NCBI GenBank assembly: GCA_023409795.1
Contig: JAEYQX010000278.1
Location: forward strand, 1-8,440
DNA length: 8,440 nt
From: Pseudomonadota bacterium
GTDB taxonomy: Bacteria > Pseudomonadota > Alphaproteobacteria > Caulobacterales > Caulobacteraceae
Direction of reading: 5' to 3'
In this document: in pieces, positions 1 to 6,599 of the stretch
Numbering within the stretch: the stretch's first letter is position 1
Layout of the letters: each line of letters starts with the position of its first letter
The notes under the pieces: generated by a model
What the model was told of the DNA's origin: nothing
What the model saw: only the letters and a program-made list of their open reading frames with translations
Databases searched by the model: none
Made by a program: the position numbers and the translations under genes

Positions 1-112
1 CTCCACCGCTTCGCGGTCCCCTCCCCCCCAGTGGGGAGGAAAGCTGGGGTCTCTCCTCCCCAAGCAATGGGGAGGTGGATCGGCGGCGTAGCCGGCGAGA
101 CGGAGGGTCCCG
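1..112. repeat. Intergenic hairpin-rich repeat downstream of ferC
   Basis: This gene-free flank contains two stem-loops made from the same CTCCCC/GGGGAG motif. One is CTCCCC at 21-26 with GGGGAG at 33-38. The other is CCTCCCCA at 55-62 with TGGGGAGG at 68-75, an 8-bp perfect stem with a 5-nt loop. Paired CTCCCC...GGGGAG hairpins next to a CGGCG-rich arm (about 79-100) look like the dispersed non-coding repeats common between genes in Caulobacterales and sphingomonads. Family membership is from memory and was not tested. The hairpins lie just past the ferC stop and could help end its transcript, but there is no T-tract on the minus strand, so I do not call a terminator. Confidence 0.45.
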
Positions 113-136
113 GTGATGCCTGGGCCCGCCGGCTTG

Positions 137-559
137 CTACCCCTGGTTCTGGATGATGACCTGCAGGGCTTCGCGCAGGGCGGCGAGCTGGGTGGGGGAG
201 AGGCCTTGCAGCAGGCGGGCTTCCAGGGCGTCGGTCTGTTCGTCGCAGCGGGTCAGCAGGGCCTGGCCGGCCTCGGTCAGGGTGATGTTGAGGATGCGGC
301 GATGCTCGGGGTTCTCGGCCCGGATGATCAGGCCCTTCCGCTCCAGGCCCGAGATGGTCTCGGACATCGACTGGGGCGTGACCCCGGCCTTTCGGGCCAT
401 GTCGGCCGAGGACTGGTTGCGCTGGGCTGCCAGCAGGGACAGGGCCGTATACTGGCCCGGCGTCACGCCCAGGTCGTGCAGGAAGGCTTCCAGCCCGGTG
501 CGGCTGGCCGTCTCGGCGCGCTTGATCAGGTAAAGGATGCGGGCAGCAGGTCGGGTCAT
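137..559 (-). CDS. ferC: MarR-family transcriptional regulator, FerC-like
   Basis: A 140-residue protein of normal MarR length, starting at the ATG whose first base is 559. The winged helix-turn-helix is clear. Residues about 36-60 form the first helices, and about 61-76 (TPQSMSETISGLERKG) are the recognition helix. Residues 80-95 form the wing, with the conserved HRR at 86-88 and a following LTEAG. N- and C-terminal helices (about 5-28 and 105-137) would make the dimer. MarR proteins bind palindromic DNA as dimers and are usually released by a small ligand. In Sphingobium SYK-6 the equivalently placed FerC represses ferBA and responds to hydroxycinnamoyl-CoA thioesters. The same gene order here, divergent from ferB with a 109-bp gap full of inverted repeats, supports that role and suggests autoregulation. 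The MarR assignment is near certain; the FerC role rests on synteny. Confidence 0.88.
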   Translation of the reverse strand: MTRPAARILYLIKRAETASRTGLEAFLHDLGVTPGQYTALSLLAAQRNQSSADMARKAGVTPQSMSETISGLERKGLIIRAENPEHRRILNITLTEAGQALLTRCDEQTDALEARLLQGLSPTQLAALREALQVIIQNQG

Positions 560-595
560 GGTCTTTATCTGCGGCAGGTGCGAGGTGAAGTCTAT

Positions 596-639
596 ATATC
601 AGGTTGCCTGTTATAAGGACGGATGATATCAGGTTCCCT
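596..639. promoter_or_regulatory. 14-bp direct repeat, 30-bp period, in ferC-ferB gap
   Basis: ATATCAGGTTGCCT at 596-609 recurs as ATATCAGGTTCCCT at 626-639, differing at one base, with start-to-start spacing of exactly 30 bp. That is about three helical turns, so proteins bound to both copies would lie on the same DNA face. It sits in the AT-rich island between two divergent genes, where a FerC operator is expected. Use as a pair of regulator sites is inference. Confidence 0.6.
604..632 (+). promoter_or_regulatory. Candidate ferBA promoter
   Basis: TTGCCT at 604-609 resembles a -35 box, and 17 nt later TATCAG at 627-632 resembles a -10 box; each matches four of six consensus bases. Transcription would start near 639-641, leaving a leader of about 30 nt before ferB. 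The -10 box lies within the core palindrome. The match is weak. An alternative -10 is TATAAA at 640-645, but it has no good -35 partner. Confidence 0.3.
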
Positions 640-644
640 TATAA
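611..644. promoter_or_regulatory. 34-bp interrupted palindrome, candidate FerC operator
   Basis: TTATAAGG at 611-618 and CCTTATAA at 637-644 are perfect inverted repeats. Their centre of symmetry (between 627 and 628) is also the centre of an 8-bp perfect palindrome, TGATATCA at 624-631. Outer arms and core sharing one dyad axis is unlikely by chance. A MarR dimer would fit the core or an arm, and the full site could hold two dimers. It overlaps the candidate ferB promoter, consistent with repression. The symmetry is seen directly; the bound protein is inferred from position. Confidence 0.6.
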
Positions 645-660
645 ATATCCATTAAGGGAA
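634..660 (+). promoter_or_regulatory. ferB ribosome binding site inside an inverted repeat
   Basis: TAAGGGAA at 653-660 carries the Shine-Dalgarno of ferB, 8 nt before its GTG start. It is a perfect inverted repeat of TTCCCTTA at 634-641, with an 11-nt loop. In RNA that includes both arms the ribosome site would be paired. As DNA, the pair could be another operator half-site set. Which role applies depends on the transcription start, which the sequence does not fix. Confidence 0.45.
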
Positions 661-668
661 ACGCTTCC

Positions 669-1520
669 GTGTCGCAGAACCAGATTGATGACGCCCTGAA
701 CGGCCTGACGACGGTCAAGGTCCAGTTTGACGAAGGCATTGCCTGGGTCAGCCTGAACCGGCCGGACAAGCGCAACGCCATGAGCCCGACGCTGAACCGC
801 GAGATGCTGCAGGTGCTGGAGGCGCTGGAGTTCGACGACCGCTGCGGCGTCGTGGTGCTGACGGGCGAGGGCGACAGCTTCTCGGCGGGCATGGACTTGA
901 AGGAATACTTCCGCGAGACGGACAATGCCCCGGCCCTGATCAAGGCCCAGATTCGCCGCGCCGCCGGGGCCTGGCAGTGGCGCAAGCTGCGCTTCTACGC
1001 CAAGCCGACCATCGCCATGGTCAATGGCTGGTGCTTCGGCGGGGCCTTCACCCCCCTGATCGCCTGTGATCTGGCCGTCGCGGCGGACGAGGCGACCTTT
1101 GGCCTGTCCGAGATCAACTGGGGCATCATCCCGGCCGGCAATGTGACCAAGGCGGTGTCCCAGGTCTGCGGCGAGCGCGCGGCCCTCTACTACATCATGT
1201 CCGGCGAGCCGTTCGGCGGCCAGAAGGCCTGCGAGATCGGCCTGGTCAACGAGAGCGTGCCCTTGGCGGCCCTGCGCGAGCGCACCCGTGAACTGGCCAA
1301 GACCCTGCTGGGTAAGAACCCGACCGTCCTGCGCCAGGCCAAGCACGCCCTGCGCCGCGTCGAGCCGATGGACTGGGACCTGTCCGAGGAATATCTGGCT
1401 GCCAAGGCCGAGCAGACGGCCGCCATTGACCCCGAGAAGGGCCGGACCAAGGGCATGAAGCAGTTCCTCGACGACAAGACCATCCGTCCGGGTCTGGAAG
1501 GCTACCGCCGTGGCGAATGA
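669..1520 (+). CDS. ferB: Hydroxycinnamoyl-CoA hydratase-lyase (feruloyl-CoA hydratase/lyase)
   Basis: A 283-residue crotonase-fold enzyme that hydrates feruloyl-, p-coumaroyl- or caffeoyl-CoA and cleaves the product by retro-aldol reaction to the aromatic aldehyde (vanillin, 4-hydroxybenzaldehyde) and acetyl-CoA. Compared from memory with Pseudomonas fluorescens HCHL, long blocks match: NRPDKRNAMSPTLNRE (30-45), AGMDLKEYFRE (73-83), AKPTIAMVNGWCFGG (111-125), TFGLSEINWG (143-152) and GMKQFLDDK (262-270). The catalytic acid equivalent to Glu143 is Glu148. The oxyanion-hole residues are Met75 and Gly125, and the phenol-binding Tyr75 is Tyr80. Ser123, reported as dispensable, is Thr128. The position of substrate-binding Tyr239 appears to be Ala244. 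The start is GTG, chosen for AAGGGAA 8 nt upstream. The 3' end overlaps ferA by 11 bp, so the two are co-transcribed and probably translationally coupled. Confidence 0.95.
   Translation: MSQNQIDDALNGLTTVKVQFDEGIAWVSLNRPDKRNAMSPTLNREMLQVLEALEFDDRCGVVVLTGEGDSFSAGMDLKEYFRETDNAPALIKAQIRRAAGAWQWRKLRFYAKPTIAMVNGWCFGGAFTPLIACDLAVAADEATFGLSEINWGIIPAGNVTKAVSQVCGERAALYYIMSGEPFGGQKACEIGLVNESVPLAALRERTRELAKTLLGKNPTVLRQAKHALRRVEPMDWDLSEEYLAAKAEQTAAIDPEKGRTKGMKQFLDDKTIRPGLEGYRRGE
1496..1512 (+). promoter_or_regulatory. ferA ribosome binding site and GTG start inside ferB
   Basis: GGAAGG at 1496-1501 lies 8 nt before the GTG at 1510-1512, all within the last codons of ferB, whose stop is at 1518-1520. This supports GTG 1510 as the ferA start and implies coupling of FerA synthesis to ferB translation. 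Confidence 0.7.
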
Positions 1521-3639
1521 GGTGAAGCCAGTCTCACGCGAGGCGGTCGGTCGACTGCTTCGCCCCCGCTCGGTGGCCGTGGTCGGTGTCTCGGAGGACG
1601 CCGGCTCGATCGGCGGCCGCAGCCTGGCCAACCTGGATGCCTTTGGCGTCCAGGACGTCCACCTGGTCAGCCGCACCAATGCCTCGGTCAAGGGGCGCGC
1701 CTGCGTCGCCTCGATCGACGACCTGCCGGACGGCCTTGACGCCGCCATCATCAGCCTGCCGCAAAAGGCTATCGTCGAGGCCATCGAGGCCTGCGCCCGC
1801 AAGAAGATCGGCGGGGTCGTGGTCTATGCCGCCGGCTTTGCCGAGGCGGGCGAGGAGGGCATCCGGGCCCAGGAACGCATGGCCGCCATCGCGCGCGAGG
1901 CCGATATTGCCGTCCTTGGCCCCAATACCCTGGGCCTGACCAACTATGTGGACGGCGTGGCCCTGGCCTTTGGCCCCAACGGCCCGGCCCATCCGGACGA
2001 CCGCCCGGCGATTGCCGTCTTTGCCCAGTCGGGGGCCATGATGGGCTCGCTGCGCCTGTCGGCCCGGGCGCGCAAGTATGCGGTCAGCTATGCCGTGGCG
2101 ACGGGCAATGAGGCCGTCACCGGGGTCGAGGACTACATGGCCCATGTGGTCGATGACCCGCACACCCACGCCATCGCCGTCTTTGCCGAGCAGCTGCGTC
2201 GCCCGCTGGAGTTCCTGCGGCTGGCACGCGAAGCCCGCCTGAACGGCAAGCCGGTGATCCTGCTGCATCCGGGGCGCAGCGATGCGGCCCAGGCCTCGGC
2301 GGCCTCGCACACCGGGGCGCTGTCGGGTGACTATGCCACCATGCGCGCCATGGTCGCGGCCGAGGGCGTCATCGCCGTCGAGACCCTGGAAGAGTTCCTG
2401 GACGTCGCCGAGTTCCTGACCCGCTTCCCCAATCCCCCGGCCCAGGGCCCGGCCATCATCACCGACTCCGGGGCCCTGCGCGGCCTGTCGCTGGACTTTG
2501 CCGAGAGCCACAACCTGTCGATCCCGGCCCTGACCGAGGCGACGGGGGCGCGGCTGAAGGCCCGGCTTCCGGCCTTTGCCGAGGCCATCAACCCGCTGGA
2601 CATCACCGCCCAGGGGCTGAAGGACATGCCGCTCTATGCCGAGGCCACGGCGGCCCTGGCGGAGGATGAGGCGACGGGCGGGGTCATGGTGGCCGCCATG
2701 CCCGGCTCGCCCCAGATCGGCATGGCCAAGGCCGAGGCCATTATCCCGGCCCTGACCGCCAGCCCCAAGCCCAAGGCCTATGTGGTCCTGGGCGATGCCC
2801 CGGTCGATCCGGCCCTGCCCGAGCGCCTGCAAGGCGCGGGCGTGCCCTATTTCCGCTCGCCGGAACGGGCGCTGCGGGCCTTTGCCCATGTCGGCGAATA
2901 TGCCCGGCTGAAGGCGGCGGCGGCCCATCCGCGCGCGCCCCAGGCTGCGGCCGGTGCCCGCATCCCGGGCCAGGGCGTCCTGGTCGAGCACGTCGGCAAG
3001 GCCCTGCTGCGCGAGGCGGACCTGCGCACCCCCGAGGGCGGCCTGGCCACCTCGGCGGACGAGGCCGTGGCCATCGCCAGCCGCATCGGCTGGCCGGTGG
3101 TGCTCAAGGTCCAGTCGGCCCAGCTGCCGCACAAGACCGAGGTCGGTGGCGTCGCCATCAACCTGGCTGACGAGGCGGCCCTGCGCGCGGCCTGGCAGAC
3201 CATGGCCGAGCGCGTTGCCCAGGCCCGTCCCGACGCCGTGGTCGACGGCTATCTGGTCGAGGGCATGGCACCGCGCGGGCTGGAGATGGTCGTTGGCGGC
3301 CGCCGCGATCCCCAGTGGGGTCCGGTCCTGCTGTTCGGCCTGGGCGGCGTCTGGATCGAGGCCATGAAGGACGTGCGCCTGGTGCCTGCCGATATGCCGG
3401 TCGAGTTGATCGAGGCCGAGATCGAGCAGCTGCGCGGCAAGGTCCTTCTGGACGGCTTCCGGGGCGCACCGCCCATCGACAAGCCGGCCCTGGCCCGGGC
3501 CGTGGCCGCCGTCGGTGCCCTGATGCGCGCCCACCCGGAGATCGTCGAGATCGACGTCAACCCGCTGGTCGCCTATGGCGCGGGCGAGGCCCCCCTGGCG
3601 CTGGACGCCCTGATCGTGGTCGAGGGCGAGGGGGCCTGA
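1510..3639 (+). CDS. ferA: Feruloyl-CoA synthetase, ADP-forming acyl-CoA synthetase type
   Basis: A 709-residue cytoplasmic enzyme of the NDP-forming acetyl-CoA synthetase family, with alpha and beta parts fused in one chain. It probably activates ferulate and related hydroxycinnamates with ATP and CoA, supplying FerB. A Rossmann CoA-binding domain spans about 12-110 (SVAVVGVSE at 21-29). A succinyl-CoA-ligase-like domain spans about 165-300 and contains SHTGA at 266-270, where His267 is the expected phosphohistidine. A second ligase-CoA domain covers about 310-465. A C-terminal ATP-grasp domain covers about 485-705, with VVLKVQS (530-536), HKTEVGGV (541-548), FGLGGVWIE (609-617) and EIDVNPL (680-686). 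His541 could be the second, swinging phosphohistidine described for archaeal ACD. Most bacteria use an AMP-forming CoA ligase for this step; the ADP-forming type is known for FerA of SYK-6. Substrate is inferred from the overlapping ferB; the family is certain. Confidence 0.9.
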   Translation: MANEVKPVSREAVGRLLRPRSVAVVGVSEDAGSIGGRSLANLDAFGVQDVHLVSRTNASVKGRACVASIDDLPDGLDAAIISLPQKAIVEAIEACARKKIGGVVVYAAGFAEAGEEGIRAQERMAAIAREADIAVLGPNTLGLTNYVDGVALAFGPNGPAHPDDRPAIAVFAQSGAMMGSLRLSARARKYAVSYAVATGNEAVTGVEDYMAHVVDDPHTHAIAVFAEQLRRPLEFLRLAREARLNGKPVILLHPGRSDAAQASAASHTGALSGDYATMRAMVAAEGVIAVETLEEFLDVAEFLTRFPNPPAQGPAIITDSGALRGLSLDFAESHNLSIPALTEATGARLKARLPAFAEAINPLDITAQGLKDMPLYAEATAALAEDEATGGVMVAAMPGSPQIGMAKAEAIIPALTASPKPKAYVVLGDAPVDPALPERLQGAGVPYFRSPERALRAFAHVGEYARLKAAAAHPRAPQAAAGARIPGQGVLVEHVGKALLREADLRTPEGGLATSADEAVAIASRIGWPVVLKVQSAQLPHKTEVGGVAINLADEAALRAAWQTMAERVAQARPDAVVDGYLVEGMAPRGLEMVVGGRRDPQWGPVLLFGLGGVWIEAMKDVRLVPADMPVELIEAEIEQLRGKVLLDGFRGAPPIDKPALARAVAAVGALMRAHPEIVEIDVNPLVAYGAGEAPLALDALIVVEGEGA

Positions 3640-3664
3640 CCGGCTCCCCTTTCCCTCCTGCAAG

Positions 3665-3701
3665 AAAAGGCCCGCCCCCTTCCCAGGAGGCGGGCCTTTT
3701 T
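3665..3701 (+). terminator. Intrinsic terminator of ferBA
   Basis: AAAAGGCCCGCC at 3665-3676 pairs perfectly with GGCGGGCCTTTT at 3689-3700, a 12-bp stem. Three further pairs in the loop (3678-3680 with 3685-3687) extend the hairpin. It ends in a run of five T (3697-3701), about 25 nt after the ferA stop. The A-run before the stem gives a short U-tract on the minus strand too, so it may work in both directions. Confidence 0.9.
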
Positions 3702-3730
3702 ATGGGCGGGCCTGTCGGGGGAGCGTCCCA

Positions 3731-3856
3731 TCCCGCGTCATCCCCGCCCCTGTGGCGGGGATCCCTATCCGCGACGGCCTGGGTGCACGGCTGATGCCTT
3801 AACCGGCATGGCCTTGAGTTTCTGGGTCCTCGGCACAAGGCCGAGGATGACGGAAG
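3731..3856. repeat. 126-bp intergenic repeat, copy 1
   Basis: This copy matches 3889-4014 without gaps, with about 12 mismatches in 126 by hand count. It is bounded by inverted CGTCATCC (3736-3743) and GGATGACG (3845-3852). It contains two hairpins: ATCCCCGCC/GGCGGGGAT (3740-3748 with 3754-3762) and TCCTCGG/CCGAGGA (3827-3833 with 3841-3847). No coding potential is evident. The structure resembles dispersed palindromic or MITE-like elements of alphaproteobacteria. The mismatches lie in the middle third, while both hairpins are identical between copies. Confidence 0.8.
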
Positions 3857-3888
3857 GGGGAGGCGGGGGCGATCGAAGCGCCGTCCCC

Positions 3889-4014
3889 TCCCGCGTCATC
3901 CCCGCCCCTGTGGCGGGGATCTATATCCGCGAGGGCCTGTGTTCATGGCTGACGCCCCGCCCGGCATGGCCCTGAGTTTCTGGGTCCTCGGCACAAGGCC
4001 GAGGATGACGGAAG
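3889..4014. repeat. 126-bp intergenic repeat, copy 2
   Basis: The second tandem copy lies 158 bp downstream of the first, in the same orientation, with a 32-bp GC-rich spacer (3857-3888). It has the same terminal inverted CGTCATCC/GGATGACG and the same two hairpins. Apart from these repeats, the following hairpin and the terminator before them, I see nothing in 3640-4074. Confidence 0.8.
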
Positions 4015-4020
4015 AGGAGG

Positions 4021-4056
4021 GGCGGGGGGCGTCAGGCCCAACCGAAGCCCCCCGCC
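4021..4056. terminator. GC-rich hairpin past the acyl-CoA dehydrogenase operon
   Basis: GGCGGGGGGC at 4021-4030 and GCCCCCCGCC at 4047-4056 form a perfect 10-bp stem with a 16-nt loop. It begins 18 bp beyond the stop of the minus-strand dehydrogenase gene, where a terminator is expected. There is no T-tract on the minus strand, so it is at best a weak or factor-assisted terminator, or a barrier to transcript decay. Confidence 0.4.
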
Positions 4057-4074
4057 GTGCGGGTCACGCTCGGC

Positions 4075-5211
4075 TCACGCCATCAGGCGGGCGTAGCGGG
4101 CCAGGTGGTGGTCGCGGTCGCCGAACTGGCGCTCGATCAGGGTCAGGCGCTTGAAGTAGTGGCCCGCCGCATATTCCTCGGTCAGGGCCACGCCGCCGTG
4201 CAGCTGAACCGCCGACTGGCCGACCTCGCGGCAGGCCGTGGCGATGGCCGTCTTGGCGGCCGAGACCTGGTGCGCGCGCCTGTCGGCGTCGGCTTCCTCG
4301 GTCGCGCTGATGGCCAGCAGGGCCATGGAGCGGCTGAGCTCAACCTGCATGTGCAGGTCGGCCATGCGGTGCTGCAGGACCTGGAACTTGCCGATGGGCT
4401 GGCCGAACTGCTCGCGGGTCTTGATATAGTCCAGCGTCAGGTCGCGCAGGGCCTGCATGGCCCCGACAGCCTCGACGCAGACGGCGGCAGCCCCCCGGTC
4501 CCAGGCCCATTCGACCAGGGGCAGGGCCTGGTCTGCCTCGCCCAGCAGGGCCTCCTCGGCCACCACAACCCCGTCCAGCGCCAGGTCCGCCGCGCCCGAG
4601 CCGTCATAGACCGGATAGCTGCGCCGGGTCAGGCCCGCCGCATCGGCGGCCACCACGAACAGGCTGAGGCCATCGGCATCGCCGGCCGCGCCCGAGGTCC
4701 GGGCCGAGATGACGAACAGGTCGGCCACGTCGCCGCCCGCCACCACCTGCTTGCCGCCATCCAGCCGCCAGCCGGCCTCGGTGCGGGTGGCCGTGGTCTC
4801 GACAAAGGCCAGAGTGTCGCGCGCGCGCCGCTCGCTGTGGGCCGTGGCGGCGATCCGGGCACCGGTGGCCAGGTCCGGCAGATAGCGGGCCTTCTGCTGG
4901 GGCGTGCCCGCCTTCTGGATCAGGCCCGCCGACAGGACCAGCGAAGCCACCAGGGGCTCGTTGACCAGGGCCGCGCCGCACGGCTCCATCACGGCCAGAA
5001 GGTCGGCGAGCGGGCCGCCGGTGCCGCCGTGAGCCTCGTCGATCTCGGCCCCCAGGACGCCAAGCTCGCCCAGGGCGCTCCACAGCGCGACCGAGCGGGT
5101 GGCCCCCGAATGGATGCGCTGGCGGCGGGTCTCGAAGTCATGCTGGTCGGCCAGCAGGGCGGTGACCGCATCGGCGATCATCCGCTGGGTATCAGTCGGG
5201 GCGAAGTCCAT
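4075..5211 (-). CDS. Acyl-CoA dehydrogenase, PimD-like small subunit
   Basis: A 378-residue flavoprotein of the acyl-CoA dehydrogenase fold, of the type usually annotated as pimeloyl-CoA dehydrogenase small subunit. The N-terminal helical domain covers about 1-120, the beta domain about 121-225 and the C-terminal helical domain about 226-378. The FAD/dimer signature TREQFGQPIGKFQVLQHRMADL is at 265-286, and LHGG is at 338-341. Neither usual catalytic-glutamate site is filled: the position of MCAD Glu376 is Phe363, and the helix-G position of isovaleryl-CoA dehydrogenase is near Asp238. This suggests a non-catalytic partner in a heterotetramer, as in mycobacterial FadE26-FadE27. TTGAGGAG (5220-5227) lies 8 nt before the ATG and supports the start. 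It follows the large-subunit gene by 34 bp in one operon. The substrate cannot be read from sequence; a carboxylated or bulky acyl-CoA is plausible. Confidence 0.85.
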   Translation of the reverse strand: MDFAPTDTQRMIADAVTALLADQHDFETRRQRIHSGATRSVALWSALGELGVLGAEIDEAHGGTGGPLADLLAVMEPCGAALVNEPLVASLVLSAGLIQKAGTPQQKARYLPDLATGARIAATAHSERRARDTLAFVETTATRTEAGWRLDGGKQVVAGGDVADLFVISARTSGAAGDADGLSLFVVAADAAGLTRRSYPVYDGSGAADLALDGVVVAEEALLGEADQALPLVEWAWDRGAAAVCVEAVGAMQALRDLTLDYIKTREQFGQPIGKFQVLQHRMADLHMQVELSRSMALLAISATEEADADRRAHQVSAAKTAIATACREVGQSAVQLHGGVALTEEYAAGHYFKRLTLIERQFGDRDHHLARYARLMA

Positions 5212-5245
5212 CGCCTTTACTCCTCAATAGAATGACAGCCGGCCG

Positions 5246-6442
<1,197 letters not shown>

Positions 6443-6599
6443 GATGAAGGCTCCTGGGAACTTGGTGCCAGAATAGCAGGTAATCGAATATTCGGAACCC
6501 TGAAACTGATCGTGCCGGCCCTCGTCTCATCCGGCGGGAAGTTTGGCCGGTCTTCGCCTTGCTGGCACCGCCGGGCGGGGGTAAGCCGAAGGGCCCGCG
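6443..6599. promoter_or_regulatory. Divergent intergenic region with CGAATATTCG palindrome
   Basis: The gap between the dehydrogenase operon (minus) and the permease gene (plus) contains a perfect 10-bp palindrome, CGAATATTCG, at 6485-6494, in a locally AT-richer stretch about 43 bp upstream of the dehydrogenase start codon. It is well placed for a dimeric repressor acting on the dehydrogenase promoter. I could not assign -35 and -10 boxes with confidence on either strand, and no regulator gene lies next to it. Confidence 0.35.

Noticed and set aside
639..1802. 387-codon minus-strand frame spanning ferB and the ferA start
   Set aside because: It crosses two well-supported overlapping genes on the other strand and has shadow-type composition.
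1534..3663. 709-codon open frame on the minus strand opposite ferA
   Set aside because: It mirrors ferA in a high-GC region, is rich in Gly, Arg, Gln, His and Asp in a low-complexity way, and shows no domain motif. The equal length to FerA is coincidence.
3939..4154. Short plus-strand frame in the repeat region
   Set aside because: It lies over repeat copy 2 and the hairpin, then runs into the antisense of the dehydrogenase gene; no supporting features.
4057..5235. 392-codon open frame on the plus strand
   Set aside because: Antisense shadow of the small dehydrogenase subunit, with no recognisable motif.
6464..6569. Inverted GGTGCCAG (6464-6471) and CTGGCACC (6562-6569)
   Set aside because: The arms are 90 bp apart and GC-rich; an 8-bp match over this distance is expected by chance.
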